From assembly GCF_037963865.1 (NCBI RefSeq), contig NZ_CP150170.1:6820001-6884000 (forward strand): a stretch of 64,000 bases of DNA, read 5' to 3'. The notes below the pieces were generated by a model that saw nothing but the letters and a program-made list of their open reading frames with translations, made no database searches and had not been told where the DNA came from. The position numbers and the translations under genes are program-made. Shown in pieces: positions 43,696 through 52,705 of the stretch (position 1 is its first letter; every line of letters starts with the position of its first letter). The DNA is from Paenibacillus sp. FSL R10-2734. Lineage in GTDB: Bacteria; Bacillota; Bacilli; Paenibacillales; Paenibacillaceae.

Positions 43696-44572
43696 ATCCG
43701 GCATCCCCCATTTCATAAATAAAAATTTCCTCTAGCGTCAATGGAAGCAAATCGAATACGTAGGGCTCATACACGTGAAAAGCTGCTGTGATTCGCTCAC
43801 GATCCCCTTTTACTATGTATAGGTTCACGCTACCCCGTCGCTCTTGATGTAAAACCTGCAGCTTCGCCGATATTGCTGTTTCGTGCCGTTCATCTCGAAA
43901 GGCTACTTGAATCTTATGGGTATCTGCCTTAAGATCATCCAAATCCTTCTCGATCAGCATTTTTCCAGCATGCATAATCCCGACATGATCGCATAGGTCC
44001 TCAATCTCACGAAGATTATGCGAGGAAATTAGGACTGTTAGCTCGCGTTCAGCTACTTCTTGAAACAGTATGTTTTTGATTTGGCGCCGCATCACCGGAT
44101 CTAACCCGTCAATCGGCTCATCCATGATAAGCACATCTGGCATACAGCTTAAGCTTAGCCAAAATGATGCCTGCCGCTGCATCCCCTTAGAGAAACGACT
44201 AAGCTTACGGCTTCTGTCCAGTTGAAAAACAGTTCCCAAATCCTCAAAGCGCTTCTGATTCCAGCCCGGATAGATCGAGCGATAGAAGGCTGCCATTTGC
44301 AGCATGGTGGATTGGGGAAAAAAGTAAGGAGAATCCGGCATAAATATAACCCTCTGCTTCGTCTGCGGATGTTCAAATACCACTTCACCATCCACCTTCA
44401 CGGTCCCCTGATCTGGAGAGTAAATGCCTACTAAGGTCTTGAGCAGCGTAGTTTTACCCGCGCCATTAGACCCGAGCAGCCCATAAATCGTCCCTTTCCG
44501 TACCGTTAAAGAGATATCATCAACAGCCTTCTCCCCTTGAAATAACTTGCTGACTCCTCGAATCTCAATCAT
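43670..44572 (-). CDS. ABC transporter ATP-binding protein (YtrB-like)
   Basis: 300 residues. Walker A GLLGSNGAGKTTLLKTL, signature RFSKGMQRQASFWLSLS (KGMQ instead of LSGGQ, as in YtrB-type exporters), Walker B VLIMDEPIDGLDP and H-loop ISSHNLREIE. The frame runs to 44620 but the ATG at 44572 follows GGGGGGAAGCGTA and starts at MIEIRGVSKLF. It overlaps the GntR gene stop by 8 bases, so the three genes are one operon. Confidence 0.92.
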   Translation of the reverse strand: MIEIRGVSKLFQGEKAVDDISLTVRKGTIYGLLGSNGAGKTTLLKTLVGIYSPDQGTVKVDGEVVFEHPQTKQRVIFMPDSPYFFPQSTMLQMAAFYRSIYPGWNQKRFEDLGTVFQLDRSRKLSRFSKGMQRQASFWLSLSCMPDVLIMDEPIDGLDPVMRRQIKNILFQEVAERELTVLISSHNLREIEDLCDHVGIMHAGKMLIEKDLDDLKADTHKIQVAFRDERHETAISAKLQVLHQERRGSVNLYIVKGDRERITAAFHVYEPYVFDLLPLTLEEIFIYEMGDAGYDAQPILL

Positions 44573-44954
44573 TACGCTTCCCCCCTTCTCTTTGCTTCTC
44601 CACTTGTTGGAATAACGCACTTATCTCAGTTGCGGTGAACCCAAGGTATACTGCTTCTGCCATCAGTCGTAGTAGCTCATCCCGGATCTCTGCTCTTTTG
44701 ATCTCATTCTGTTCTTTTTTCATTGGGGCTACAAAACTCCCTTTCCCCTGCAGTGAATAGATATAACCCTCACGTTCCAATTCACGGTATGCCTTCTGAA
44801 TCGTATTGGGATTCACAGTTAGCTGCTGGGATAACGTCCTTACAGAAGGTAGCTGTTCATCCGTCTGCAAAATACCATGCAGAATCATTTCCTTGACCTT
44901 ATCGGTCAGCTGCTCATATATCGGCTTCCGACTACGAACATCCAATTCGAACAT
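44565..44954 (-). CDS. GntR-family repressor, YtrA subfamily
   Basis: 129 residues, the short YtrA form with no ligand domain. The winged helix spans RKPIYEQLTDKVKEMILHGI, LPSVRTLSQQLTVNPNTIQK and LEREGYIYSLQGKGSF; the C-terminal helices dimerise. AAGGAGGCAGATT precedes the ATG at 44954. It is first in the operon with the ABC genes. An inverted repeat of the YtrA type lies over its own promoter, so it probably represses itself. Confidence 0.92.
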   Translation of the reverse strand: MFELDVRSRKPIYEQLTDKVKEMILHGILQTDEQLPSVRTLSQQLTVNPNTIQKAYRELEREGYIYSLQGKGSFVAPMKKEQNEIKRAEIRDELLRLMAEAVYLGFTATEISALFQQVEKQREGGKRND

Positions 44955-45003
44955 AATCTGCCTCCTTCCACTATCTTGCATTAAATCCATTATGGTGTGT
45001 ATT

Positions 45004-45045
45004 AACTGTACTACTATTATTAATACAGTTTAAACTTTTTGTCAA
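45004..45045 (-). promoter_or_regulatory. YtrA-type operator overlapping a SigA promoter
   Basis: TTGACA (45040-45045), 17-base spacer, TAATAA (45017-45022) on the minus strand. Over the -10 lies AACTGTA-N13-TACAGTT (45004-45030), a perfect inverted repeat. As I recall, B. subtilis YtrA binds AGTGTA-N13-TACACT, with the same spacing. Confidence 0.75.
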
Positions 45046-45046
45046 T

Positions 45047-45583
45047 CAAAAAAGGAGTGTCACAGCAGCCAAACACACGTAATAGCGAAAAAACCTGCAA
45101 AAATACATTTCTCTAGGATTAGAAGATCGCTAAAGCACTAATTCCTGCAAATCTGCAGTTACCTTTGCTCCAGAAGTAGCATCCAAACCATTGGCATGGA
45201 GATGCCTGCACCTTTGCAGTTATTGAACTTTATAAGATGATATCCATTAAAAAAAGATGCACTTTTGCAGGCTTCCTACGATTTGCTAAGCAATGAGGAT
45301 CAACATCATCATAATCAAAAAAAGTGTCCCAGCAGCCAAACACACGTAATAGCGAAAAAACCTGCAAAAATACATTTCTCTAGGATTAGAAGATCGCTAA
45401 AGCACTAATTCCTGCAAATCTGCAGTTACCTTTGCTCCAGAAGTAGCATCCAAACCATTGGCATGGAGATGCCTGCACCTTTGCAGTTATTGAACTTTAT
45501 AAGATGATATCTATTAAAAAAAGATGCACTTTTGCAGGCTTCCTACGATTTGCTAAGCAATGAGGATCAACATCATCATAATC
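45047..45583. repeat. Tandem duplication with 267-bp period
   Basis: Two nearly identical copies in a row (period 267 bases, only a few differences such as CAC/CCC and CCATT/CTATT), and the first about 20 bases of a third that runs into the next terminator. Inside each copy are four related TGCA-centred motifs (CCTGCAAAAATACA, CCTGCAAATCTGCAG, CCTGCACCTTTGCAG, TGCACTTTTGCAGG). No ORF or gene is seen in it. Confidence 0.92.
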
Positions 45584-45625
45584 AAAAAAAGTGTCCCAGC
45601 AGCCATTTTTGGCTTTTAGGACACT
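45584..45625 (-). terminator. Terminator of the amino-acid ABC transporter operon
   Basis: AGTGTCC (45590-45596) pairs with GGACACT (45619-45625), with inner GCC/GGC, followed on the minus strand by seven T. The left arm belongs to the repeated 267-bp unit. Confidence 0.8.
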
Positions 45626-45683
45626 CCTATTTTTCTTATAAATAAACTTTTCATTAATCAGCCAGGAACGCTAATGACTCTTC

Positions 45684-46427
45684 CTACTCTTGGCTCAGAA
45701 AAGCCCGAGTTCGCTCCTGCTGTGGATTGTCAAAAATCTGCTCAGGTGTTCCGGATTCGGTAATCTTACCGTTATCCATGAAAATCACACGATCCGCCAC
45801 ATCACGAGCAAAGTTCATCTCATGGGTTACAACAATCATCGTCATATTCTCTTCTGCGAGTTGCCTAATCACACGCAGCACCTCGCCTGTGAGCTCAGGA
45901 TCAAGCGCTGAGGTAGGCTCGTCGAACAATAAAATATCCGGATTCAGCATTAACGCTCTCGCGATGGCAACCCGCTGCTTCTGTCCACCTGACAGCTTTG
46001 AGGGGTACACATCCGCTTTATCCGAAAGTCCTACCTTGGAGAGTAAATCCGTGCTTCTAGCCGTAATCTCCTTCACACTTTCTCGTTTCAACATTCTTGG
46101 AGCTAGCTCGAGGTTCCCCCGCACGGTTAGGTGTGGGAATAGGTTAAAGTGTTGGAACACCATTCCCATGGACGCTGTGATCTCACGAATACTTGCTCCA
46201 CTAGCGTATTTCCCATTCTCCACGAGGGCCTTACCTTGGATAATGATGCTCCCACCCGTAACTTCCTCTAGATGTACTAAACTGCGAAGCATCGTGCTCT
46301 TTCCCGACCCGGAAGGCCCGATAACGGCAACTGCTTCACCCGACTGGATATTAAAATTAACCTTCTTCAGCACATCCAAGTTGCCGAAGGATTTCTGTAA
46401 ATCCCTTACTTCTATCATACTACTCAT
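45684..46427 (-). CDS. Polar amino-acid ABC transporter ATP-binding protein
   Basis: 247 residues. Walker A GPSGSGKSTMLRSLVHLEE, signature KLSGGQKQRVAIARALMLNP, Walker B ILLFDEPTSALDPE, and ETVVTHEMNF-type H-loop (here IVVTHEMNFA), the pattern of GlnQ/TcyC/ArtM family importers. Start ATG at 46427, 16 bases after the permease stop. It is last in a three-gene operon of lipoprotein, permease and ATPase. Substrate (cystine, arginine, glutamine or other) is not decided by sequence. Confidence 0.93.
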   Translation of the reverse strand: MSSMIEVRDLQKSFGNLDVLKKVNFNIQSGEAVAVIGPSGSGKSTMLRSLVHLEEVTGGSIIIQGKALVENGKYASGASIREITASMGMVFQHFNLFPHLTVRGNLELAPRMLKRESVKEITARSTDLLSKVGLSDKADVYPSKLSGGQKQRVAIARALMLNPDILLFDEPTSALDPELTGEVLRVIRQLAEENMTMIVVTHEMNFARDVADRVIFMDNGKITESGTPEQIFDNPQQERTRAFLSQE

Positions 46428-46442
46428 ATTCGGACAGTCCTT

Positions 46443-47096
46443 CTACTCGAATTTGAAACGTTTCTCCAGTGCTTTGAAGAATAATGTTAATACCAGCGTC
46501 ATCAATAAATAAATCACTCCCGCCACTACGAAGGGGGTTACTGTAAAATCTCGATTTACTGCTGTTTTGGCATAGTTCAGTAGCTCAGGTACAGCAACGG
46601 CGTACAGTAAAGCCGTATCTTTGACCAAAGAGATCGATTCGTTTGCCACAGCTGGCAAAGCTACCCTGAACATTTGAGCTAGAATTACCTTGCGCAGCGT
46701 TTGCCATTTACTCAGTCCAAGTACCTTTGCTGCTTCATGCTGCCCTTTATCAATAGAGAGCATGCCCCCACGGAAGATCTCTGCGAAATATGCTCCGTAG
46801 TTAAGAATAAATCCAAGACTCGCCGCAACGAAACGGTCCATGACCAGATATTCTCCAATCACCGGAATCTGTGGTAAACCAAAGCAAAAGAACAACAATT
46901 GCAATAAAAGAGGCGTTCCCCGCATGACATAGATATAGCTATGCGCAATCCATGCCAAGGGTTTGATTACACTCTTCGCCATCAAAGTGACTAGGAACCC
47001 GAGCGGAATCGACACTAAAATAACTATTAGGAACAATAAAACAGTCGTACGTGCACCTTCCAACATCGGCCCAGCAATTTGTATAATATAATCCAT
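46443..47096 (-). CDS. Polar amino-acid ABC transporter permease
   Basis: 217 residues, about five spans. The His/Glu/Arg-type permease signature YVMRGTPLLLQLLFF and the EAA loop HEAAKVLGLSKWQTLRKVIL are clear. Two ATGs are possible; the one at 47096 lies 8 bases from GGAG, while 47102 is too close. It probably forms a homodimer with two ATPase subunits. Confidence 0.93.
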   Translation of the reverse strand: MDYIIQIAGPMLEGARTTVLLFLIVILVSIPLGFLVTLMAKSVIKPLAWIAHSYIYVMRGTPLLLQLLFFCFGLPQIPVIGEYLVMDRFVAASLGFILNYGAYFAEIFRGGMLSIDKGQHEAAKVLGLSKWQTLRKVILAQMFRVALPAVANESISLVKDTALLYAVAVPELLNYAKTAVNRDFTVTPFVVAGVIYLLMTLVLTLFFKALEKRFKFE

Positions 47097-47131
47097 ATTC
47101 ATTTCTCCAATAGACTCCTATATGTTACCCT

Positions 47132-47902
47132 CTATTTCAACACCTTGTTCTCACCAAACCACTTTGTAGAAATTTCTGCAGCCGCACCATCACTGTTCAT
47201 TTCATCCAGTGCTTTCTGTAGCTCCTCTAACAAACTCTCATTGCCTTTCTTGATTCCGATACCGTATTGCTCAGGTGCAAGCGATTCATCCAAGAGTTTA
47301 AAGGTATTAGGCTCTTTTGACATGTAATATCTCGCCACGACTTCATCAATTACTACACCGTCCAGACGCTTAGTCTTCAAGTCAGTGAGCGCCAATACGT
47401 TATCCGGGAATTCCGATAGATTAGCGATTTGGTCTTTAATCGGATTTGCATTTAAAGCATCGGCAGCGGAGGACAGACTTTGGAGACCTACCTCTTTACC
47501 AGCCAGATCCTTTAGCTTCGAAATCGATGAATCCGCTAATACGACTACTACCTGACTATTCTCAAGATAAGGCTTAGTGAATAATACCTTTTCCTTACGT
47601 TCATCCGTGATGGTATAACCATTCCAAATCATATCAATGCGACCGCTATTTAGTTCTGACTCCTTAGCTGACCAGTCAATCGGCTGGAAAGTGATTTCTT
47701 TGCCCATTTTCTCAGCAGCAGCTTTGGCATAATCAATATCAAAACCAACGATTTCGTTGTTCTCATCTCTAAAGCCCATCGGAGCGAACTTATCATCGAT
47801 TCCGATAACCAACTTTCCATCCTTACTTCCAGAAGACGAGCAACCTGATATAGCTACAATTACCATAATCATAAATAATACCAATAATACATTTTTCTTC
47901 AT
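47132..47902 (-). CDS. Amino-acid ABC transporter substrate-binding lipoprotein
   Basis: 256 residues. Lipoprotein signal ending AISGC (Cys21), then the SBP_bac_3 fold: LVIGIDDKFAPMGFRDENNE, VGFDIDYAKAAAEKMG, IDMIWNGYTITDERKEKVLF. First gene of the operon, GGGGGTTAAAAGAG before the ATG. The ligand is unknown; neighbours give no pathway hint. Confidence 0.93.
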   Translation of the reverse strand: MKKNVLLVLFMIMVIVAISGCSSSGSKDGKLVIGIDDKFAPMGFRDENNEIVGFDIDYAKAAAEKMGKEITFQPIDWSAKESELNSGRIDMIWNGYTITDERKEKVLFTKPYLENSQVVVVLADSSISKLKDLAGKEVGLQSLSSAADALNANPIKDQIANLSEFPDNVLALTDLKTKRLDGVVIDEVVARYYMSKEPNTFKLLDESLAPEQYGIGIKKGNESLLEELQKALDEMNSDGAAAEISTKWFGENKVLK

Positions 47903-47955
47903 CTCTTTTAACCCCCATCGTTGTCACAGCAGTGCGTGCTTTAGTTCGCTAATAC

Positions 47956-47977
47956 GTTATCAGAGTATCATGATAAC
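47956..47977. promoter_or_regulatory. Operator-like inverted repeat
   Basis: GTTATCA-N8-TGATAAC, 54 bases upstream of the substrate-binding protein start, near a poor TTGCCA/TGATAA promoter candidate. The factor is unknown. The rest of the gap (47903-48046) shows nothing else. Confidence 0.4.
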
Positions 47978-48046
47978 ATGGCAAATAAACTACGTCGATA
48001 GATTAACGAGCCCTACTTGTGTCAAATCTACAAAGATTTCAGACAA

Positions 48047-48078
48047 CAAAAAAAAGGCGACAGATCAAATCTGTCGCC
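48047..48078 (-). terminator. Terminator after the polysaccharide deacetylase
   Basis: Perfect 9-bp stem GGCGACAGA/TCTGTCGCC with a 5-base loop, then eight T on the minus strand. Confidence 0.95.
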
Positions 48079-48123
48079 TCAACAATATGAATAAGCCTTT
48101 ATTATTCAATCTTACTATTAGAA

Positions 48124-49242
48124 TTAACGATGATCCTTCCAGAAGTTGTTAGGTGTCATATCTGAAGTAATGATATGGAACTCGTAGCCCTCTTTCTTCA
48201 GCGTCTCTAGGATACGCGGAAGAACTTTAAGTGTAGCCTTTTGATCATGCATTAGAATTACTGGAGCACTCTTCTTCAGACTGTGAACCTCTCTCATAAC
48301 CGTGTTATAGATAGAATTACTATCATTCTTATATCTCCAATCCTCAGAGTCAACGTTCCAATCCCACAGATGATAGCCCTGAGTTAGTAACTTATCTCTA
48401 AAAGGTTTTGTTAAATAAGGTTTACTACCATAAGGTGTACGAATCAATGTTGTACTTTGACCGGTAATCTTCTTCAGAATCGCATTATCGTTATTCATTT
48501 CTTTCAACGCAGAAGTCGGAGAAGCATAAAATTTATCTTTCACATGTGTCATACCGTGTAAACCAGGCGCATGTCCTTCGTTCACTAAGCGTTTCACTTG
48601 GGACGCGTGCTCGTTCATATTAGGTCCTAGCATAAAAAAGGTAGCTTTAGCATTATACTTCGCCAATATATCAAGTAGTTGAGAGGTTGTAGCGGATGGT
48701 CCATCATCAAAGCTAAGATATACGGCTTTTCCCTTCTTACCTGTCGTACCTGTAGTTGCATTTGCCTGCAAAGCCTTCTTATGTTGAGTTACAAACGCAG
48801 TATCGCTTAACTTAGCACCGGAATTATGAACTCTTAATAATGATTCAGCTGGCTTATACGAAATTGAAAATCCAAGATGAGTGGTCATCTTTACTGGAAC
48901 CATCGTTCTTCCATTTTCCAGAAAAGTAACCAAGGATATTTTTTTTCCATTAAGAAGAGTAGCTGTTGAACGATCATTCATCAGTCTAATGGATCCGTTG
49001 TTCCCCTTAACATTTATCCCATCAGCATGAAGAGTTAGAACCAGATTCGTTTCAAGTGACAAATCACGCAGTGGAACAAAATACGTATCCTTTATCGAAA
49101 CTGCATTAATGTTAGTTAATTTATCATTCACCCCTAATTTCAGGGATCCTGCGCCCGCAGCATTCACTGAATCTATCTCTCGTACCAAACCAGCACATAC
49201 GAAAAACACTATAAATAATAGCCAAACTTTCTTTTTAAACAT
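48124..49242 (-). CDS. Secreted polysaccharide deacetylase with copper-amine-oxidase-like N-terminal domain
   Basis: 372 residues. Signal peptide (about 1-30), a CuAO_N1/stalk-type domain (about 35-140, with FVPLRDLSLETN and RTMVPVKMTTHLGFSI) and a NodB domain (about 170-365): VYLSFDDGPSATTS (motif 1, metal Asp), HGMTHV (motif 2, two His), RTPYGSKP (motif 3), DWNVDSEDWR (motif 4) and VILMHD (motif 5). Removes acetyl groups from peptidoglycan or another surface glycan. TTG at 49248 or ATG at 49242 may be the start; ATG is preferred. The N-terminal domain is common in Paenibacillus surface proteins and probably binds the wall. Confidence 0.92.
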   Translation of the reverse strand: MFKKKVWLLFIVFFVCAGLVREIDSVNAAGAGSLKLGVNDKLTNINAVSIKDTYFVPLRDLSLETNLVLTLHADGINVKGNNGSIRLMNDRSTATLLNGKKISLVTFLENGRTMVPVKMTTHLGFSISYKPAESLLRVHNSGAKLSDTAFVTQHKKALQANATTGTTGKKGKAVYLSFDDGPSATTSQLLDILAKYNAKATFFMLGPNMNEHASQVKRLVNEGHAPGLHGMTHVKDKFYASPTSALKEMNNDNAILKKITGQSTTLIRTPYGSKPYLTKPFRDKLLTQGYHLWDWNVDSEDWRYKNDSNSIYNTVMREVHSLKKSAPVILMHDQKATLKVLPRILETLKKEGYEFHIITSDMTPNNFWKDHR

Positions 49243-49249
49243 CGTCAAA

Positions 49250-49727
49250 AATCTCCCATCCTGTGTATTTATCTATAACCTTATCATAGATTAATAGAAA
49301 GAAATTTGAGAGATTGTAACTTAATGCAGAATAATTTGTTACCCTTTTGGTTATTTTCAGAAATTTCGACAACAATCATCAAAATATGTGTTTGGGCTAA
49401 ATCCAGTCATAGCAACAATAATTGGTTAAAATATAGTCCTTTTGCACAAAATAGATGTGTCCAAATTAGCAACTTTAGTAAATTATTGAACAAAGTTTGA
49501 ACAGAAAAAAATATCCATTAATCAGCACCACTACAGTGATCTTTATCATATCATTAGGAACTTGTAACAAATTGATCACACATATTTAACTTGATCGCCA
49601 TTATTAAGGTCTATTATGGGTTAGATGGTAAAATAAGTCTTTTGCTTTCTTTCTCATTAGTTCTTACTATATATGAAGGTAATGATTGAGGGTTATTAAT
49701 AGAAGTATTGAAGGAAGGAGCTTAAGC
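49250..49727. other. AT-rich intergenic region between divergent genes
   Basis: It holds a Spo0A-box-like TTCGACA (49365-49371, core TGTCGAA on the minus strand) and the undefined promoters of the deacetylase and the qox operon. TTGATC/TTATGG near 49590-49620 is a weak promoter candidate. A 64-codon frame at 49306-49500 has no ribosome site and is not accepted. Confidence 0.35.
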
Positions 49728-50723
49728 ATGAACAAAAAGGGACCGTTATACGCTTTATTTCTCAGCCTAATTTTACTCTTGCCAGGATGCAGTTCAATCG
49801 CTGTTCTAAATCCGAAGGGGCCGGCTGCGAGAACTCTGTCTGACACGATCATCCTCTCCATTGTTGTGATGCTCGGTGTTCTGGCAGTTGTCTACATCTT
49901 ATATGTCTTCGTACTTTTGAAGTACCGTGCCAAGAAAAGCAACGAAGGTTACATTCCTCCACACGAGGAAGGAAACAAATGGCTCGAGGCCATCTGGATT
50001 ACCATTCCAATTATTATCGTGGCATTCCTATCGGTGGTTACTGTCAAAACGACAGTAGATGTAGAGAACGTTGCAGCGGATTATAAAGATCAGAAACCGC
50101 TTGTAATTTATGCTTCCTCCTCCAACTGGAAATGGCATTTCAGCTATCCTGAGGAAGGTATTGAAACCGTAAACTATGTGAACATCCCAGTTCACCGCGC
50201 TGTAGAGTTCAGATTGTACTCTTTCGGTACGATCTCGAGTCTCTGGATCCCACAATTGGGTGGACAAAAGTACGCGATGAGCGATATGTTAACAACCCTT
50301 CATCTTTCAGCCGATACTGTAGGCTCTTATGTCGGAAGAAATGCGAACTTTAATGGTAAGGGTTTTGCCCACATGGAGTTTGAGGCACTTGCGATGACGG
50401 ATGCGGATTATCAGGAATGGGTGAAAGACGTTAAAGAAACGGCAGGCCCACTATCCGAAGAAGAATTCAAGAACCTTCTGGAAATGGAACATGTCGGACG
50501 TAAAACATACACCAACACCCACTTATCCTTTAGCCCTCCTCCAGGGGACCATGGCGACCATATGGGTACTAATGGTACAGAAAAGGATACGGATAACGGA
50601 AACACAGAACATCAGGACAATAAAGAAATTCATCCCTCTCCTGCACCATCCAGTGAGACGGAATTCGACAGCGTACCTAATCCGGAACTGGATGATGAGA
50701 GCGCAACACATGAAGGACATTAG
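49728..50723 (+). CDS. qoxA: Cytochrome aa3 quinol oxidase subunit II
   Basis: 331 residues. Lipoprotein signal ending LLPGC (Cys21), two membrane spans and a periplasm-side cupredoxin domain with SSNWKWHFSYPEEGIETVNY and FGTISSLWIPQLGGQKYAMS. The Cys and His ligands of a CuA centre are absent, so electrons come from quinol, not cytochrome c. After the core there is a tail of about 65 residues rich in His, Asp and Glu (starts GDHGDHMG, ends HEGH), unusual for this subunit. AAGGAGCTTAAGC precedes the ATG at 49728. Confidence 0.95.
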   Translation: MNKKGPLYALFLSLILLLPGCSSIAVLNPKGPAARTLSDTIILSIVVMLGVLAVVYILYVFVLLKYRAKKSNEGYIPPHEEGNKWLEAIWITIPIIIVAFLSVVTVKTTVDVENVAADYKDQKPLVIYASSSNWKWHFSYPEEGIETVNYVNIPVHRAVEFRLYSFGTISSLWIPQLGGQKYAMSDMLTTLHLSADTVGSYVGRNANFNGKGFAHMEFEALAMTDADYQEWVKDVKETAGPLSEEEFKNLLEMEHVGRKTYTNTHLSFSPPPGDHGDHMGTNGTEKDTDNGNTEHQDNKEIHPSPAPSSETEFDSVPNPELDDESATHEGH

Positions 50724-50761
50724 TCCTTGTTAAATGAACAACTTGAAAGGAGCGATTCCTA

Positions 50762-52705
50762 ATGGATTGGGATAAATTTAAGGTCCACGGCGAACCCTTG
50801 ATATACGGAGCCATGGCAAGTATTGTTCTGGCTACAATCGGGATTATCGTTGGCCTGACCTATTTTAAAAAATGGGGATATTTATGGCGCGAATGGTTAA
50901 CTACAGTTGACCACAAACGTATTGGGATTATGTATATCCTCGCTGCGCTACTTATGCTTTTCCGCGGCGGCGTTGACGCTATTATGATGAAGCTGCAAAC
51001 AGCGGCTCCAGACATGAAATTTCTTGACGCACAGCATTACAATGAGGTATTTACAACCCACGGCTTGATTATGATTCTCTTCATGGCTATGCCGTTTATT
51101 ATCGGTCTGATGAACGTTATCGTTCCGCTGCAAATCGGTGCTAGAGACGTTGCCTTCCCACGTCTGAACGCTGTCAGCTTCTGGCTCTTCTTCTTCGGTG
51201 CCATGCTGCTTAACATTTCATTTGTTATTGGGGGATCGCCAGATGCTGGTTGGTCCGCTTACTTCCCACTAGCAAGTCTAGAGTTTAGTCCAACGGTGGG
51301 TAACAACTATTATTCACTCGCTCTACAAATATCAGGTATCGGTACACTCATTACAGGCGTTAACTTTATTGTAACGATTCTGAAAATGCGCGCACCAGGC
51401 ATGAAGCTGATGAAAATGCCAATGTTTACTTGGTCCGTACTGATTACGAACGTAATCATCGTATTCGCTTTCCCAGTGCTTACGGTAGCGCTCGCTTTGA
51501 TGATGTTCGACCGATTATTCGGATCTCAATTCTTCACGATGGCCAACGGCGGTATGGATATGTTATGGGCCAACCTTTTCTGGGTATGGGGACATCCAGA
51601 AGTATATATCGTTGTATTGCCGGCATTTGGTATTTATAGTGAAATTATCGCCACCTTCTCCAAAAAGAATCTGTATGGTTACACATCCATGGTCTTCAGT
51701 ATGTTGATCATTTCCCTCTTGTCCTTCTTAGTATGGGCTCACCATTTCTATACAATGGGTCAAGGCGCAATGGTAAACAGCTTCTTCTCAATTACAACCA
51801 TGGCCATTGCGGTACCAACAGGTGTGAAAATATTTAACTGGCTGTTCACCTTACGAAAAGGGCGAATATCATTTACGACACCAATGCTTTATTCGCTTGC
51901 CTTTATCCCGATCTTTACGATTGGTGGAGTAACAGGTGTCATGCTGGCTATGGCCAGCGCCGATTACCAGTATCATAATACGATGTTCCTAGTAGCGCAT
52001 TTCCACTACGTACTCATTCCAGGTGCTGTATTCGCCGTTATCGCAGGTTTCCACTACTGGTTCCCTAAAGTATTCGGCTTCCGCTTGAATGAACGTCTAG
52101 GCAAGCACGCTTTCTGGTGGATTGTTATTTCCTTTAACGTATCGTTCTTCCCACTCTTCCTTCTCGGTCTAATGGGTATGACCCGCCGACAATATACTTA
52201 CTCTGCGGAAACCGGCTTTGGTCCGCTAAGTATGGTCTCGTTCGTAGGGGCGATTGGTCTTGTTGTCGGATTTGTCATTCTGGTTTATAACATTTACTGG
52301 AGTACACGTTACGAGCCAAGAGATACCGATGGAGATCCATGGGATGCACGTACACTGGAGTGGGCAACGAAAAGTCCGATTCCAGCTTACAACTTCGCAG
52401 TGGTTCCAAACGTAAAAACACGCGATGCCTACTGGTCTGCTAAACAAGATAAAGTACCACTCTTTGAAGATAAGATTACTAAGATTCATATGCCTAGCAA
52501 TACAGGAAAGCCATTTATTCTAGGTGTTATCTTCTTCATCGCAGGATTCTCACTGGTATTCAGTCTCTGGATTCCAGCTATACTCTCGGGAGTAGGTATC
52601 CTCATCGTAATGGCTGCTATGTCCTTCGATCGGGATCACGGATTCTACATCCCAGCAGAAGAAGTTATTGCTACTGAAAAGAAATTGCGGGGTGAGACAG
52701 TATGA
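50762..52705 (+). CDS. qoxB: Cytochrome aa3 quinol oxidase subunit I
   Basis: 647 residues, about 14-15 spans. The catalytic subunit that reduces O2 to water and pumps protons. Haem and copper ligands are visible: FTTHGLIMILFMAMPF (low-spin haem His), WVWGHPEVYIVVLPAFGIYS (CuB His and cross-linked Tyr), VWAHHFYTMG (two CuB His) and LVAHFHYVLIPG (haem a and a3 His). Length matches QoxB. AAAGGAGCGATTCCTA precedes the ATG; second gene of qoxABCD. Confidence 0.97.
   Translation: MDWDKFKVHGEPLIYGAMASIVLATIGIIVGLTYFKKWGYLWREWLTTVDHKRIGIMYILAALLMLFRGGVDAIMMKLQTAAPDMKFLDAQHYNEVFTTHGLIMILFMAMPFIIGLMNVIVPLQIGARDVAFPRLNAVSFWLFFFGAMLLNISFVIGGSPDAGWSAYFPLASLEFSPTVGNNYYSLALQISGIGTLITGVNFIVTILKMRAPGMKLMKMPMFTWSVLITNVIIVFAFPVLTVALALMMFDRLFGSQFFTMANGGMDMLWANLFWVWGHPEVYIVVLPAFGIYSEIIATFSKKNLYGYTSMVFSMLIISLLSFLVWAHHFYTMGQGAMVNSFFSITTMAIAVPTGVKIFNWLFTLRKGRISFTTPMLYSLAFIPIFTIGGVTGVMLAMASADYQYHNTMFLVAHFHYVLIPGAVFAVIAGFHYWFPKVFGFRLNERLGKHAFWWIVISFNVSFFPLFLLGLMGMTRRQYTYSAETGFGPLSMVSFVGAIGLVVGFVILVYNIYWSTRYEPRDTDGDPWDARTLEWATKSPIPAYNFAVVPNVKTRDAYWSAKQDKVPLFEDKITKIHMPSNTGKPFILGVIFFIAGFSLVFSLWIPAILSGVGILIVMAAMSFDRDHGFYIPAEEVIATEKKLRGETV

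Noticed and set aside
45727..46512. 261-codon ORF on the plus strand
   Set aside because: Antisense to the ABC ATPase gene with all motifs; composition is that of a shadow frame.
47903..48046. T-box, S-box or other riboswitch before the amino-acid transporter
   Set aside because: None of the conserved elements found; only a short inverted repeat.
49306..49500. 64-codon ORF before the qox operon
   Set aside because: No ribosome site, low-complexity AT-rich composition.
49560..49600. FNR/CRP-type site before qoxA (TGTAA...TCACA)
   Set aside because: Spacing is 8 instead of 6 bases and one half-site is imperfect.
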